A DNA stretch of 35,745 bases, from NCBI GenBank assembly GCA_015680685.1, contig MNCI01027012.1:384670-420414 (forward strand). Direction: 5' to 3'. Under the pieces are notes generated by a model. The model made no database searches. It was not told the origin of the DNA and saw nothing but the letters and a program-made list of their open reading frames with translations. The first letter of the stretch is position 1; every line of letters starts with the position of its first letter. Positions 7,961 to 19,360 of this stretch are shown in pieces. The position numbers were made by a program, and so were the translations under genes. The stretch comes from Gnetum montanum (Eukaryota > Streptophyta > Gnetopsida > Gnetales > Gnetaceae).

Positions 7961-10900
7961 TTTCATATAGATGAGATGAGGCTAGGTTGATGATGCCAAT
8001 AACGATGATAGTTGCTACTTATGTTTCAGTTGAACTGTTCTTGCTTCTAGTACATGGTTAAAAGTATAGTCTTTCTTTTGCGTAAGTCAGAATTATTCAT
8101 GCCTACCTCATGACCAAAGATGTATGCTTGCAAGGTTTTAGACACCGTTATGGCAATCTAACGCTTAGCTTTCTTCAATCGTTTTGATCCATTTTCTTAA
8201 TAATGGTTTGTATGTAGGACTGTTCATGATGCAGCTGTCAGATCCACACTACTATCCATTTGATACTTCACTAGTAGTAAACAAAAAAGAAAGTTAGCTA
8301 TCTATTAAACTAATGGAAGGGGTTTTCAAATAACTCTTGGCATAAAAGACCGTCAACTCTTGAACAAGAGAAAAACCATTATTAATTTCAGTTCAGTAAC
8401 AAGATTAAATAGTAGAGCTTTTCCAGTCTATCTTTGCTTTTAACGAACATGGTTATAACCCAGAGCCATTTTATTTGTAATTCATAACTGAATCACACCC
8501 AACTCCCAACTCTTATGTATAACTCCTCCCTAGAATTCTGTTACCTCCATGCTGATGAATTTTTTCCTATATTCAATAGTAATGGTTTTTTGAGCCTTTT
8601 TAGATATCGGTCTAGCCAGTTAAAACAAAAAATAGCAGTTACTATATAAACAATAGAGATATTAACCGTATGATACACCCAAAATTTTATTTTTTCTGGA
8701 CCAGTGGGATATTAGCCCTAAAACACCTTCCCAGATGGTGAAATTGTATATTAAGATATTCTATTACATAAAAATAATTACCCAAGTTTCTGTCAACCAA
8801 AAAATTTATTTAAGAATAGAAATGAACTTGCTGGTAGCTATGAATGGTGGAGTTGTCCTTGTATTATTAATGATGACTGAACGTGTCATGTAATGTTTAT
8901 TCCAGAACACATGGTGGAAATTAACAATTGATTTTCTTGTGAATGATTTCAGAGAAGCCCATGAAAAACACTAAACTTGTTTATCCTACTAAGCACTTTC
9001 TTCAGTACACCAGGAAATGCAGTTATTTGCATGCCACAATAGAGATGGTGTTGAACTGTTGATTATTAAAATCAACTGAAAGAATGCTTAGCACTGTATG
9101 GTAATAGATGTTGGTTAATAGATATTGTTTCTGTAATAATGCTTGTTAAGATGATGATCATATCTTTTTGTACTGCCATGCAATTGCTCATATTTGGAAT
9201 ACAAGTTGGAAAGCTAAAAATCAGCATTCTAGTATGCTAAAACCTTTACTTGATCTGGCAGCAGCTTGAATGTGGATTGGTGAAACTTGATGCATTAATA
9301 AAACTTGGAGTGCTTTGCTAGCACAAGTAATCTTTTAAATTTGGAAGTTAAAATTGGAAAATTTTTTGAAGGGACAGAAATCAATTTAAATAGAATGTGG
9401 TGGCTTACAATAAGAAATTAAGAAGAGATGTCATATTGAAAATGGCAATTGACTACCCAAGTCGATGAGCTTTACACAATTATAATTTTTATTTCTGAAG
9501 TTAGAATTAGACTGGTCCCTTGAGATGATTATTTTATTAGGAATTTTACTCTTGTCATCATGGTTGATCATTAAGATCCTAAGACTAATCTCATTGTACT
9601 TTAAATCTTATTTTATTAATATATTCTTTTTTGACCTGTTAAAAAAATACTGCATAATATGTCATAAGAGAAGATTTGTTGTGTTGATGCACTTCAGTTT
9701 AAGGAATCATCATGTTCTTTAGTCTCTAATTTTTTTTCACAAAATGAACTTTATTGGTTAGAGTACCAAATATAAAGCTTGGTCTTAGAATATGCTTTGT
9801 TAGTGCCATTGAGTTTGGAACAGTGGATAATGTCACATTGTTCCTGATAGAACCATCATGGTATGTACGTGGGAAGGGAACTGTTGCAGATGTTGCTCAA
9901 TATAGCTAGGACAAACTTCAAGAGCTTTACGCAAGGGTATATATTCTGAAAGGAATAATGAGTCCATTTCATGAATTCCATTCACTTTCAATCCCTCTCT
10001 ATTTTTCTCTAATTGTGGAGATTAATTATAAATTTGCCTATCAGGATTGACTAGAATTTGCAGTCTTTTTACATGATAAACCAACCCATGCAGTACTATG
10101 TGAAATGTTTCTCTTAAACTAATCCTTGAGGTAGGGTTGGAGCTGAATCTAGATCATATGTACTGCATGATATATGGCCAACATAATACTTTTAGTAGAA
10201 CTTTGGTAATAAGCACAATCTGAATTTGCAGCCTATTCCCTGGCTACACTCACATTGGCAACTTTTTTTTTAGATTAAAAAATATTTAAATTTTTATACA
10301 CGTCTCTCAAGTAAAATATGAATAACATTTCTGTCTCTTTAATGATAAACTCGTCTAATTTCAAATGATTTGCAGTCCCTTTTATACAACCTGACAAGTA
10401 CACTTGTGAAATGTTTATACAACGAGGTAAAATACAAGATTTTGCAAGAGTAAAGACACGTAAATTTTAAAATGTCATTGATCTGGGTCATTATATTTTA
10501 CTCTTTAAGTAAATGGTTTACCATACTGTATTGATAGTTAAAAGTTTATATGAACAGTTTTAAATTTTTAAATGTTATATTTGGGCAGCATTTACTTGTG
10601 GCCTGTATTCAAGTAGGCTGTTGATGATGTCGTGTTGAAGTCTCACCAAGAGCAAAATACAATTTGTTAAGTACGAAAATCTTAGACATTTTTACAGTGA
10701 ACAAATTCTATTTAGGAAGTATGCAAAATACGGAAGTAAGTGTGGCAATTACCAAGAGGTATGATTTGAGAAGCCATTCTGTATTTTACAAGAACAAAAG
10801 GAACAGTTAGAAGTGGGGTTAAAGTGAATTATTATAAAAAATGAAACATAAAATGGAAGAAAAGAAAAATAAAGATGATGGTATTGTGACAAGCAATGTA

Positions 10901-11600
10901 TTGATGATTATGAATTGTGAATGTAGAAAGCAATCTAGTGGGTAATATACGATAGTTGTGGCAAGAACGAAGACCAATAGAGTAGGATAGACTAAGCGTT
11001 AAAATCAGTTAACTAATGTCAATGGGTTTGCCAACTACAAACAATGTATGATATTTATGAATTGTATATTGTCATATGTGGTGAACTATTTATGTTATAT
11101 TAAGTGGAGGCCAAGAGAATTCTTCCATATTAAATAATATTAATGTACTAGTTAGTTTGTTTCATAGGTCAATTCCAAGATATTTCAACAATCAAAAGCA
11201 ACTCTGTTGATTATAGTCCATCGCTTTAGGTGTATTGAAAATTTTATGCAGCTCTTCTTTTATAATTGTTTCTTGCTATTGCTGTAAAACTAAAAAGCAG
11301 TGGCTTATGGAATTCACTCTTGAAGGATAAAATTATGCAATTCTGTTCCTAAATTGTTTCATTGCTTTTAAAAGGTTCCCATAATTAGCATTAATACAAA
11401 TGCTTTTAAATAAGGAGAAAACATATCTGGTTTGGTTTAAAATTTTATGTACCCAACATTCCATTTTTTAAAAAGGTTGGGTGCGCATGTGTTTGTTTTA
11501 GTTATGTTTGCTTTGTCTATAAGTTTGATTCAAACTCAGAGTCGTCTTGTATTCCCACATTGTTGCTAAAAATGCCAAAGGTTCTCAAACTTGTCTACAT
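7961..11600. other. Long AT-rich non-coding stretch
   Basis: Read on both strands, no open frame is convincing, and no tRNA, rRNA, LTR pair or terminal inverted repeat is seen. The short frame at 9525-9722 encodes only low-complexity hydrophobic residues and is treated as chance. The stretch has the look of a long plant intron or intergenic spacer. Confidence 0.5.
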
Positions 11601-11639
11601 TTGTTTCTACATTTTGTAACTTTGTGAAACTTCGAAAAA

Positions 11640-12060
11640 GCAAGACAGCCACTGGGACTTCTTAGAGTATTCTGGATGGCTAATGCTAGTTTCCTCATGA
11701 ATCTTGCTACTCATAAAATAGCTTCATTTAAGGAACTAATAGTTACAACAGATCAAGCATCTTGTAGGGGTACAAATCTTACAATTTCAATAGGATCATT
11801 GGGCCGTTGGACGCTTGCCAATTGGCTGTGTTTCTTATGGGAGGATATTTTTGAACAATCTAATGATATATTGGAATTTGAAATCATCTTCTTTTAAAAA
11901 AATATTTGAAGTGGGTTTCAAATTCCTCAATGTCTCAATTGGCAATTGACTCACTTTGTTAGGGCATTGCCCTTCCAAGCACCTTATGGTACCAAAAGTC
12001 TTATGGACCAAGGGCAGACTGAAGGGTAGGCTATGCCTCAACCATTACAAAAACCCTTCA
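11640..12060. other. Unassigned patch with short frames on both strands
   Basis: A 73-codon plus-strand frame (11676-11897) and a 68-codon minus-strand frame (11835-12041) overlap in a stretch that is more coding-like than its surroundings. The minus strand includes GQCPNKVSQLPIETLRNL. It may be a scrap of an old mobile element. No family is recognised, and both frames could be chance. Confidence 0.25.
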
Positions 12061-12312
12061 AGCACATCACAAAGTTTTCACAACACAAGTTAGTCCAAAT
12101 GGTTAGAATTGTAGAGGCTATGTTATGGATAAACATGTTGGAAATATTTGAAATATTAACAAAACACACAAGAACCATAAACAAATCAAACTCATAATAA
12201 GCTAAACTAGCTACATAAGCTAACTAGGATACATCCTTTAAATTGATTCTACTGCTCACATCTATCTCTAATCTCTTTCTTTGTAGAGGAGTGAAGTGTT
12301 CATACTAGAAGC

Positions 12313-12370
12313 CTTAGCCCTAGTTGCCTACATATCCTTGTATCATGATATGTAGGGAATTAGGGCTATG
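12313..12370. repeat. Strong hairpin, 24-nt arms and 10-nt loop
   Basis: The left arm (12313-12336) ends in CCTACATATC and the right arm (12347-12370) begins with GATATGTAGG. These ten bases pair perfectly, and the outer part (TAGCCCTA against TAGGGCTA) pairs with three mismatches in the whole arm. No target duplication or transposase is seen. It could be a fold-back element, a pause site, or chance near a decayed LTR. Confidence 0.8.
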
Positions 12371-12574
12371 CAGTTTTTAAAGGGCTTGATGGTTAACATA
12401 GGATGAGATCCAAGTTAGACCTCTATGGAAGTAGCCTTCAACCCATTAATAAGAAGTACTCTTCCACACACTCTCTATGGTTTTATAGTGGACATGTTCA
12501 AAGATATATTGATGATAGGTAAATGTATTTTAGTTATGTAGGTTATTTCAACAGGTTGTTGATACAAACTAAGG

Positions 12575-13140
12575 TAAGAGAGTATGCCTTGTGTGTGGTT
12601 TGAAGACTATTTCCTTCTAGAATAGGGGTCGAAAGGATATTCTTGTATCATCATCGTCATCATCCTAGCCTTGTCTCAACAATTTGAGGTCTTCTAATGT
12701 ATCATGTTGGCTATATATACTCAAGTGTATCTATAGTCAAAATGTTTTGGGTTTGACACATCCCCTCTACTACAATTTCCCTAATTCTTTGCATGCTAAG
12801 TCACTAAGATATGTAGGCTAAGCCTTTTGATGCATCGCATCCTTTAAAAAGTACAGAGCCTAGATTCCTCGTGTACTGCATTGCTAGGATATGCATGCAG
12901 TTATCCTATTCTTTAGAGCAAGGGGTTAGGGCTACTTGCTTTAGTCTAGGAGTGCACCCTAACTAACTTGAGTATTGTTGTATCTTCTTGTGTGTTTGGG
13001 TTGTTTGTGGTGTTTGTGTGTGTTGGTATTATGGTCCAATCTCTTATGTGATTATACTTGGTGTAACCTTTGGACTAATTTATGTTATGCAATCTTTGAT
13101 ATGCTCACGTATTATTGTAGTTTTTGAGTCATAATTCACC
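12575..13140 (+). mobile_element. Diverged LTR-like sequence upstream of copy A
   Basis: From 12580 the text TATGCCTTGTGTGTGG, TTTCCTTCTAGAATAGGGG follows the start of LTR1 at 13289 (TATGCCTTGTTGTTGG, TTTCCTTTAGAACAGGGG). Later GT-rich (about 12990-13030) and CATAATTCACC (about 13130) blocks match the same LTR in order. Divergence is much higher than between LTR1 and LTR2. It may be the remnant of an older tandem unit of the same family or a related family. Confidence 0.45.
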
Positions 13141-13272
13141 CTAGACTCTTGATTTGAAAGCTCTAAGTTATGGGTTCAATTCTAGTGGACAATGATGGGT
13201 TATAAAATTCTAATTGAACTATATATCTTGGGGTGTACCTATATTGCAATTATCTCAGAGTTCCAACAACCC
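13135..13272 (+). mobile_element. Second SINE relic, 5'-truncated
   Basis: GGGTTCAATTCTAGTGG is a good Pol III B box (GGTTCRANNC), followed by GGGTTATAAAATTCTAATTG and AACTATATATCTTGGGGT, matching the body of the SINE at 5818-5972. The A-box half is missing or too diverged to see. The 3' end runs to the edge of LTR1. No target duplication was found, so the limits are approximate. Confidence 0.6.
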
Positions 13273-13279
13273 CTTCCCC

Positions 13280-13784
13280 TATAGGAAATATGCCTTGTTG
13301 TTGGATCAAAGATTGTTTTCCTTTAGAACAGGGGCTAGAGGAGCATGGAGATCCTTTGGGTTCTATGTTACTTTAACCATTACTTAGAACTACATGGGCC
13401 TTGTGAATCTCATTACAAAGACATGTAGGCTTGCAAAGGAGCTTTGGCTTCGATGCTTAAGCCACTGACCTCTTTTTGGAGTTGGGCTTAGGACTAGATG
13501 TGTTAGCATAGGAACATATCCTAGTCCTTTTAGGGATGTTGGTGTGTTGTGTGCTTATTTTGGGTATGTGTGTGTCTACATTTGGATGGTTTGATTGTGT
13601 AATTAATGTTTATGATAGTACTAACATGTTTAACCATTACTTAATGGGTTGTATGCTATGCTGTGATACAAGTTGCTAAGCTTTAAGGCATAATTCACCT
13701 TGAGTCCATCCTCTCTCACTCATTGCTATTGTTGGGACTCTTAGGTGGTGTCGAATGGTGTTTTCTAAGGGTAGCATCATTACG
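13280..13784 (+). mobile_element. LTR1 of the chromovirus tandem (5' LTR of copy A)
   Basis: About 505 bp, matching LTR2 (19361-19859) along its length: TATGCCTTGTTG near the start, GGAGTTGGGCTTAGGA in the middle, and TTGGGACTCT shortly before the end. The first base pair has changed (TGTAGG to TATAGG), and the end reads TTACG against TTACA in LTR2. The 3' limit is an inference from the TGTA/TACA ends of LTR2. No clear tRNA primer-binding site follows, so the true end could lie up to about 50 bp earlier. Confidence 0.75.
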
Positions 13785-15185
13785 CTTGGAATTAGAGACA
13801 AAGGTTCATGTTATGAGTTATGTGGTGGTTCATGGTTTGTTGTTGGTGACCCATGGCATAGAAGAAGAGCAAGGGGAGCCACATCTCTTGTGATGCTTCT
13901 ATGGGGCTTTGACCCTCATGATGATGGGAAGAAGCATGTGCATGATGAAGCACATAATTCAACTTCTAAACTAGAGAATGCTAGTGACCATAATGAAGTA
14001 CTTATCAAAGATCCTGACTCTTTGGATAAGGTAAAATAGCTATGGGGATAGCTTCTTGAAGNCCTTGTTGAAAGATTGGACATTCTATACCTTTAGGAAT
14101 TGAATTCTGGTGCTAAGCACAATCTCTTCATAGCCCAAACTTTTGTGCTTTGGAATCAAGTTGAACAAGTGGGTAACATCATTATGATGTCCAAGTCTCA
14201 ACAGGTAACCTCTTGCAGCGGGTGTCACTTCTAGAGGCATATGTGGAAAGGCTTGAAGTGAGGAATGAGAAATTGGAAGATTAGGTGGCTATTCAAGCAA
14301 AAGCAGTGGCATTTGGTTTGGGGTGGTCAACCCAAAAGTTTCGAGCTAAAGAACCTAAAATGTATAAAGTTGATTATGACGACAAACTTTTGGATACCTT
14401 TATGTTTGAGATGGAGAGCTTCCTTGAAATAAATGACTAGAGGAAATGAAAATCAAGATTGCCTTTCAATTTCTAGATGGTGTTGCATAGACTTGGTGGT
14501 TAGGCATAATCCATGAGATGAAGTCAAGGATGACTAGGAAGCTAATTGAAACTTGGGATGATTTCAAAATGGCTGTTGTTGAAAATTTTCTCTTGGGTAC
14601 TTCCATTGACAAAGCTTGGGTGAAGTTAAGAGAACTCCCAACACATAGGCAAGTTGAAAGATTATCTTTGTGAATACCAAGAAGTGGTCTTGCAAATCCT
14701 CTTGTTGGACAAGGAGTCAAAGGTTTGCCTCTTCCTCAATGCCTTAAAACCCTGGGTCTAGTGGAAGATTAAGACTTGTAAGATCTTTGCCTACAAAGAG
14801 GCACTAGAATTGATAACCAGTTTGATAGTGGAAACAAAGCCTCAAAAGTAAGAAAAGAATGGAGCTAATATACCTCATCATGGCAAGTGGTCTGGTGGAG
14901 GATCTGGTGGGTTGGTAGGAATTTTGGAGGTGACACTTTTGGGGCACATGCCCTATCATTACCCTTGGATTCTAGCATCTTGCCAAGGTCATGAAAAGTA
15001 GCGAACTCTTGAAGGCTATGATTGGTTTGGTTATAAGCACCTACGTTTTAAAGGACCTCCCAATTCTCCTAGGCGTTCAAACATGTAGTGTTTTGTTTGC
15101 TCTAGAAACCATGTTGCTCAAGATTGTTCTTAAAACCTCAATTGAAGGCTTGGTGAAAGGGGTCCAAATGGTGATTGATAGCTGA
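13785..15185 (+). pseudogene. Copy A gag relic with CCHC zinc knuckle
   Basis: A gag capsid and nucleocapsid gene of a Ty3/gypsy element, split by stops and frameshifts. Between 14340 and 14850 the frames read LDTFMFEMESFLEI, then IKIAFQFLDGVA (stop) TWW, TRKLIETWDDFKMAVVENF, and GKLKDYLCEYQEVVLQILLL. These follow the usual pattern of the retrotransposon gag domain. At 15089-15127 a zinc knuckle reads CFVCSRNHVAQDC, with spacing C-x2-C-x3-H-x4-C, one residue shorter than the standard knuckle. The stop before TWW is TAG, consistent with decay of CAG. Position 14062 is an undetermined base. This copy makes no capsid. Confidence 0.8.
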
Positions 15186-15229
15186 ATGCTCTTGACTATT
15201 AGCCACAAGCTCAATTATGGGTGATTGAG

Positions 15230-15790
15230 ATAAAGGACAACAATGACAAGATGGAGTCTCTGGGGATGATTGAACAAATCTTTGAGAGTTTGGTAGCCAT
15301 CTTGCAAAATCTTTAAGAAGAGTAATTGAAGCAAGAACTCAGCTTACGTTTGGTTCATATGGTTCCTATTCAATTTTTGACAAAGACAGTGGATACATCA
15401 TAGGTGCTAGTTACAACTTTTTCTTGCCTATGATGGCTTGCACTCTCAACCTATGAATACACCTGACTTTAGCATCTCGAAAGTTAGCCAAGTTCCGCTT
15501 AATTAGATGCACTAGAATGGTGAAGGAGGTAACTATAAAAGTTGATTAGTGGAGTAGAAAACTAAACTTGTCTATCCTAGACATTGATTCTTTTTAAGTT
15601 AGTCTTAGACAAGAATTCTTCAAAAAGGCAAAAGTGGTGGTTGTTCCATATCTAGATGCCCTTTATATTATGCATGAGAATTCACCTTGCTTGGTGAAAG
15701 CCTTCACTCCAGGAGCAACTAGCACTAACAGGAAAGTTCATATTGTCTCTTCCATGGTGATGAAGCAAGTTGTTAGAGACCTAACCCAAT
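15230..15790 (+). pseudogene. Copy A protease-region relic
   Basis: After the zinc knuckle the sequence continues with a decayed aspartic-protease region. The strongest piece is FFKKAKVVVVPYLDALYIMHEN (15620-15680), in two parts FFKKAKVVVVPYLD and ALYIMHEN, which matches the segment at the end of chromovirus proteases. The active-site D-T/S-G triplet cannot be located with confidence; AAAGACAGTGGATACATC near 15383 is the likely place. The minus-strand copy C shows the same region at about 26800-27080. Confidence 0.6.
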
Positions 15791-15929
15791 AAATCTTTCT
15801 TGCGATACTTAGGGAGACACAATATAGGAGTTCTGTGCATGTGGACATATGAGTAGAGAATGTGTTGGGAAGGTATAAGGTTTTAATACTAGTAGAGTTG
15901 CTTGGAAAATTTCTAGAATGGTGAGTTGT

Positions 15930-16540
15930 TAATCATAAAATTGAGCTATTGCCAAGAATTGCCCCTCCTATGGAGTGACCTTATAGAATGACTACTCTTG
16001 AGCTGGTCGAGTTGAGAAAGCAATTGAAGATCTTTGTGGTGAAGGTTTACATTTGACTCTCAAAATCTCCATATGGTGCCCTTCTATTATTTGCCATGAA
16101 AGAAGATAGTTTGTTGTAACCGTGTTGCAACTTCAAGTTAGTAAACAGATACACCATTAAGAATAGGTATATGGTACCATTAGTTTTAGACTTGTTCGAC
16201 CAACTAGCAGGGGTTCAAGTTTTCTCTTGACTTGACCTTTGTCAAGGCTACTATTAGGTATAGATCGTTGAAGGAGATGAGGAAAAAATAGCTTGCATCG
16301 CTCATTACAGATCATACAAGTGAACGGTTATGTCCTTTGGGTTGTGCAATGTCCCTACCACATTTTGCACTCTCATGAACAAAGTGTTTCATCTATTCTT
16401 GGATAAGTTTATGGTGATGTATCTTGATGATATTCTGGTATAATCTTATTTAATAAATGAACATCTTCAACATCTAGACTTGGTGTTCTCAATGTTACGG
16501 GAGCACAAGTTGTATGTTAAGCGATAAAAATGTGAGTTTG
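15930..16540 (+). pseudogene. Copy A reverse transcriptase relic, YLDD present
   Basis: Recognisable segments in order: HKIELLPRIAPPME, PYRMTTLELVELRKQLK, SKSPYGALLLFAMK (about 15940-16110), NRYMVPLVLDLFDQLAGVQVFS (as NRYMVPLVLD and LFDQLAGVQVFS, near 16165-16230), SFGLCNVPTTFCTLMNKVF (near 16332-16390), then the catalytic YLDD at 16420-16431 and EHLQHLDLVFSMLREHKLYVK in pieces after it. The polymerase motif has survived, but stops (for example right after LDDILV) and frameshifts make the gene inactive. Belongs to the Ty3/gypsy chromovirus pol. Confidence 0.88.
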
Positions 16541-16839
16541 TTGAGCCAAAGTTAAAGTTTCCTGGCCACATCATTCGTGAAGACAAGGTGAAACTAGTTC
16601 TAAAGCAAGTGGAGGTTAGTTCCACTTAGCCTACTCCAAAAGACGTGCATCAATTGCATCAATTTTGAGTTTGGCGAGTTACTATAAGAGGTTTATTCAT
16701 GGATTCTCTAGTATGATGATAACATTGACGAATTTGCAAAAGAAGGACATTTCTTAGAACTAGAGTAATCAATGTCAAGAAGCATTTGACAAGATCAAGA
16801 CGTCCTTCATAACACAAAGTGTGTTTAACCTTCTTGACT

Positions 16840-17110
16840 TTTCAAAATCATTTAAGTTTATACTAATGTTTCAGATGATGCAATTGGTGGGGTGCTTTTA
16901 CAAGACAATCATTTTGTGGTATTTGAATCAAAGAAGTTGAATCAAATTGAACAATTGTGACTTGTGCATGAAAAGGAGATGTTTGCCATTATGTATTGCC
17001 TCCGTAAATGGTGACACTATCTCCTTCATGGCACCATGGTAGTGTAAACTGATAACCTGCCACTAGCTATCTTTTTAATTAGTCTAAGTTAAAGCTAAAA
17101 CAAGCACGAT
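16840..17110 (+). pseudogene. Copy A RNase H relic
   Basis: Reads SDDAIGGVLLQDNHFVVFES, then KKLNQIEQL, HEKEMFAIMYCLRKW and HYLLHGTMVV, followed by TDNLPL. This is the standard order of the RNase H domain next to reverse transcriptase in gypsy elements. Stops replace residues after QL and after RKW. The minus-strand copy C carries the same region at about 25340-25560. Confidence 0.85.
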
Positions 17111-17379
17111 GGTTGGACATGCTACAAGAATTCGACCTTTATTTTGTCTATTGGTTAGACAGGGAGAATGTGGTTGTCGATACTTTGAGTCAACATTTGT
17201 AGATAAATTTGATTGAAGTTATGGAATAACCTAATAGCTTGGATGATGGCTAATCATGAACTTTAGCAAAAGATCAATGATGGATTATGGCATGATTAGC
17301 ATGCCTAAGAGTTGTTGAATTTGGTCTAGGATGGAGGTGACTCAAATTTTAGTAAAGTCAATGATCTACTAATGTTCAA

Positions 17380-18340
17380 GTAGATGCAAATCTATGTTCT
17401 TGATTAGGGTGCTTTGCATTCCAAAATCATCAACCAATGCCATAGCATCCTCTTGGTTGTTCATCCGAGTCACAAGCGCATGGTGGCATTGGTGGAATGA
17501 TAGTTCTATTAGCCACATTTGGGGATTGACGTGGACAATTTTGTGCAAAGTTGTTTGATGTGTCAATAGGATGAGTTTGAATGAGAGACTAGGGGGCTTG
17601 CTTCATTCCTTGGAGATTTCAAAATTACCATGGGTTGTCATCTCCATTGATTTCATCACAGGATTTCACAAAGTACAGGGATATTTCAGCATCATTGTAG
17701 TTATGCATAAGTTCTCTAAGTATGTCATCTTCATCCTATTCTCTACATCCTGCATGACTAAGGATGTGACATCCTCATTTTTTTGATAACATCATGTGCT
17801 ACTTTGGATTATCGTCAAGCATCATCTTTAATTGTGATTCTCGATTCATGGGAGAATTTTGTTGAAAATTGTTTCTAATGTTAGAGATAAAGTTGCAAAT
17901 GTTCTCAAGGTACCATCCATAGAAAATGGTTAGACGAAGTAGGCTAACAAAGTTCTTGAAGAATATTTGCGACATTTCATTTGGTTCAATTAAATGAATT
18001 GGGTGTCTTTGCTACTGATGATTTAATTTAGTTATACTTTTTAGAAATCCTTAGTTACATGATTATCTTTGATGGAGTTGGCTCTAGGGAGGCAACCATC
18101 AATTCCTTAGTTGGTGGAAACCTTCTATCAAGGTTTAAATTCTTTGATAGATGAATTCGTCAAGTCCTGGGTGAATCAAATCTAAGTTGCTTAATTTTAT
18201 TTGATAAAGTGTGTGCAACACATAAAATAATAAGTAGATAACAAGAGAAGGTCATTGGAATTTATAGTTAGAGAGAAGGCATTGTTGAAGATGGATTATG
18301 TTAGGTAGATAAGGCCAAAGAAGGGTGATAATTAGAAATT
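17380..18340 (+). pseudogene. Copy A integrase relic
   Basis: The N-terminal zinc module (HHCC) is visible: H at 17462 and 17471, then CLMC at 17552-17563. A frameshift follows, then the catalytic core (17571-17786) reads LPWVVISIDFITGFHKVQGY and VVMHKFSKYVIF; the first catalytic Asp is in SIDFI (17649-17651). The second catalytic position (normally in SDRD) reads FNCD (near 17828-17840), with Asn where Asp is expected. The C-terminal part (18130-18340) carries a basic VRQIRPK-like segment in broken frame. Non-functional. Confidence 0.85.
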
Positions 18341-18559
18341 TCTTAGACATTATGATAGACCTTTTAAGATTCTTGCTTGGGTTAATTCGGTTGCTTATAA
18401 ATTGCAACTGTCAATTTATCTAGCAAAATACACCTAGTTTTCTATGTGCCTATGCTTAAAGTTCAATCTTGTGAACACTGATCCCTTCACACTTAGGTCC
18501 AGGGGACCTCCAAACATGGAACTAGTGAAGGGATGACAAATTCACTCCATCATCAACAT

Positions 18560-18700
18560 GTGTACCACAGGATGCACTCTCGATTAGAAGGTTGAATTCC
18601 TAGTACATTGGCAAGGAACATCCTTAGAGGAGGATACCTGGGAAGAGTGGCAAACTCTAAAAAACAAGTAGACATTTGTTGCGAATTTTTATGCTAAAAA
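18560..18700 (+). pseudogene. Copy A chromodomain relic
   Basis: At the integrase C-terminus the frame reads VEFLVHWQGTSLEEDTWEEW, then QTLKNK and a TAG stop. The L-V-H-W-x-G and E-D-T-W-E residues are the chromodomain core that marks chromoviruses, where the domain is thought to steer insertion to particular chromatin. The same domain recurs in copies B (22155-22260) and C (23740-23880). Confidence 0.85.
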
Positions 18701-19346
18701 CTACATTGATTTGCTCTTGTGGATATATATGGGTGGTTGGCTAGAGGTAGCCATTGGTTGATGGGAGTTATATTGTAGCCCAAAAAAAAAAAAAACAAAA
18801 AAAAAATGTGTGTTAGACTAAAGAATGCCAAAGTGGATATGAGATGATCCACTTTTGAGCAGCGGAGAATTGATGTCTCTCTTTTTAGCTATAAAGTTGG
18901 GTAATGCCATAATTAGGCTAAACCCTAAGATCCTTGCACATGCTAATGAAAGGCTATCATTAGATATGGGGGGTGGTTTTTGCAAGGTGTGAATAGCCTC
19001 CCTTTGGTTGTAGAAGGATTAACTCTACTTTCTCATTTCACAACCAGAGATAGAGAATTGGCTTGCATGTTAAGCTAGTAGATTTTACTTTTGGTAGACA
19101 AGTTGGTATAGTTTGCATGAAAAAGGACAAATCTCTTCTTTCTAAACTTAAGTTTCTTGAATTTTTCAAGTCCTAGTTAGACGACAGGATGAGTTCAACA
19201 GTTTGGCTTTATAGTTAGAGAACCCTAGCCATTGGACCTTCCTATCTATAGTTATTAGATGGGCTTCTAGATATTCAAAGTCCTTCGATATCTATTATGA
19301 CTCTCCATGTTTGGAATAGTATATGCTCAAAGGATATCACTTCTTT
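18701..19346 (+). other. Copy A 3' untranslated region
   Basis: Non-coding DNA between the chromodomain and LTR2. It contains an A-rich run (18782-18807) and otherwise matches the same interval of copy B (22320-22935) and, inverted, of copy C (23098-23700). No gene. Confidence 0.65.
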
Positions 19347-19360
19347 CAAGTAGAGGGAAG
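19347..19360 (+). promoter_or_regulatory. Polypurine tract before LTR2
   Basis: CAAGTAGAGGGAAG directly abuts the LTR start TGTAGG. This is the expected place of the plus-strand primer; the equivalent before LTR3 is AAATGGAGGAGAG. Confidence 0.75.

Noticed and set aside
9525-9722. Small hydrophobic membrane protein
   Set aside because: Only Ile/Leu/Phe-rich low-complexity translation of AT-rich DNA, with no conserved start context or neighbour.
12313-12370. Calling the hairpin a microRNA gene
   Set aside because: Arms and loop are of possible size, but there is no transcript evidence, and similar fold-backs arise from transposon remnants.
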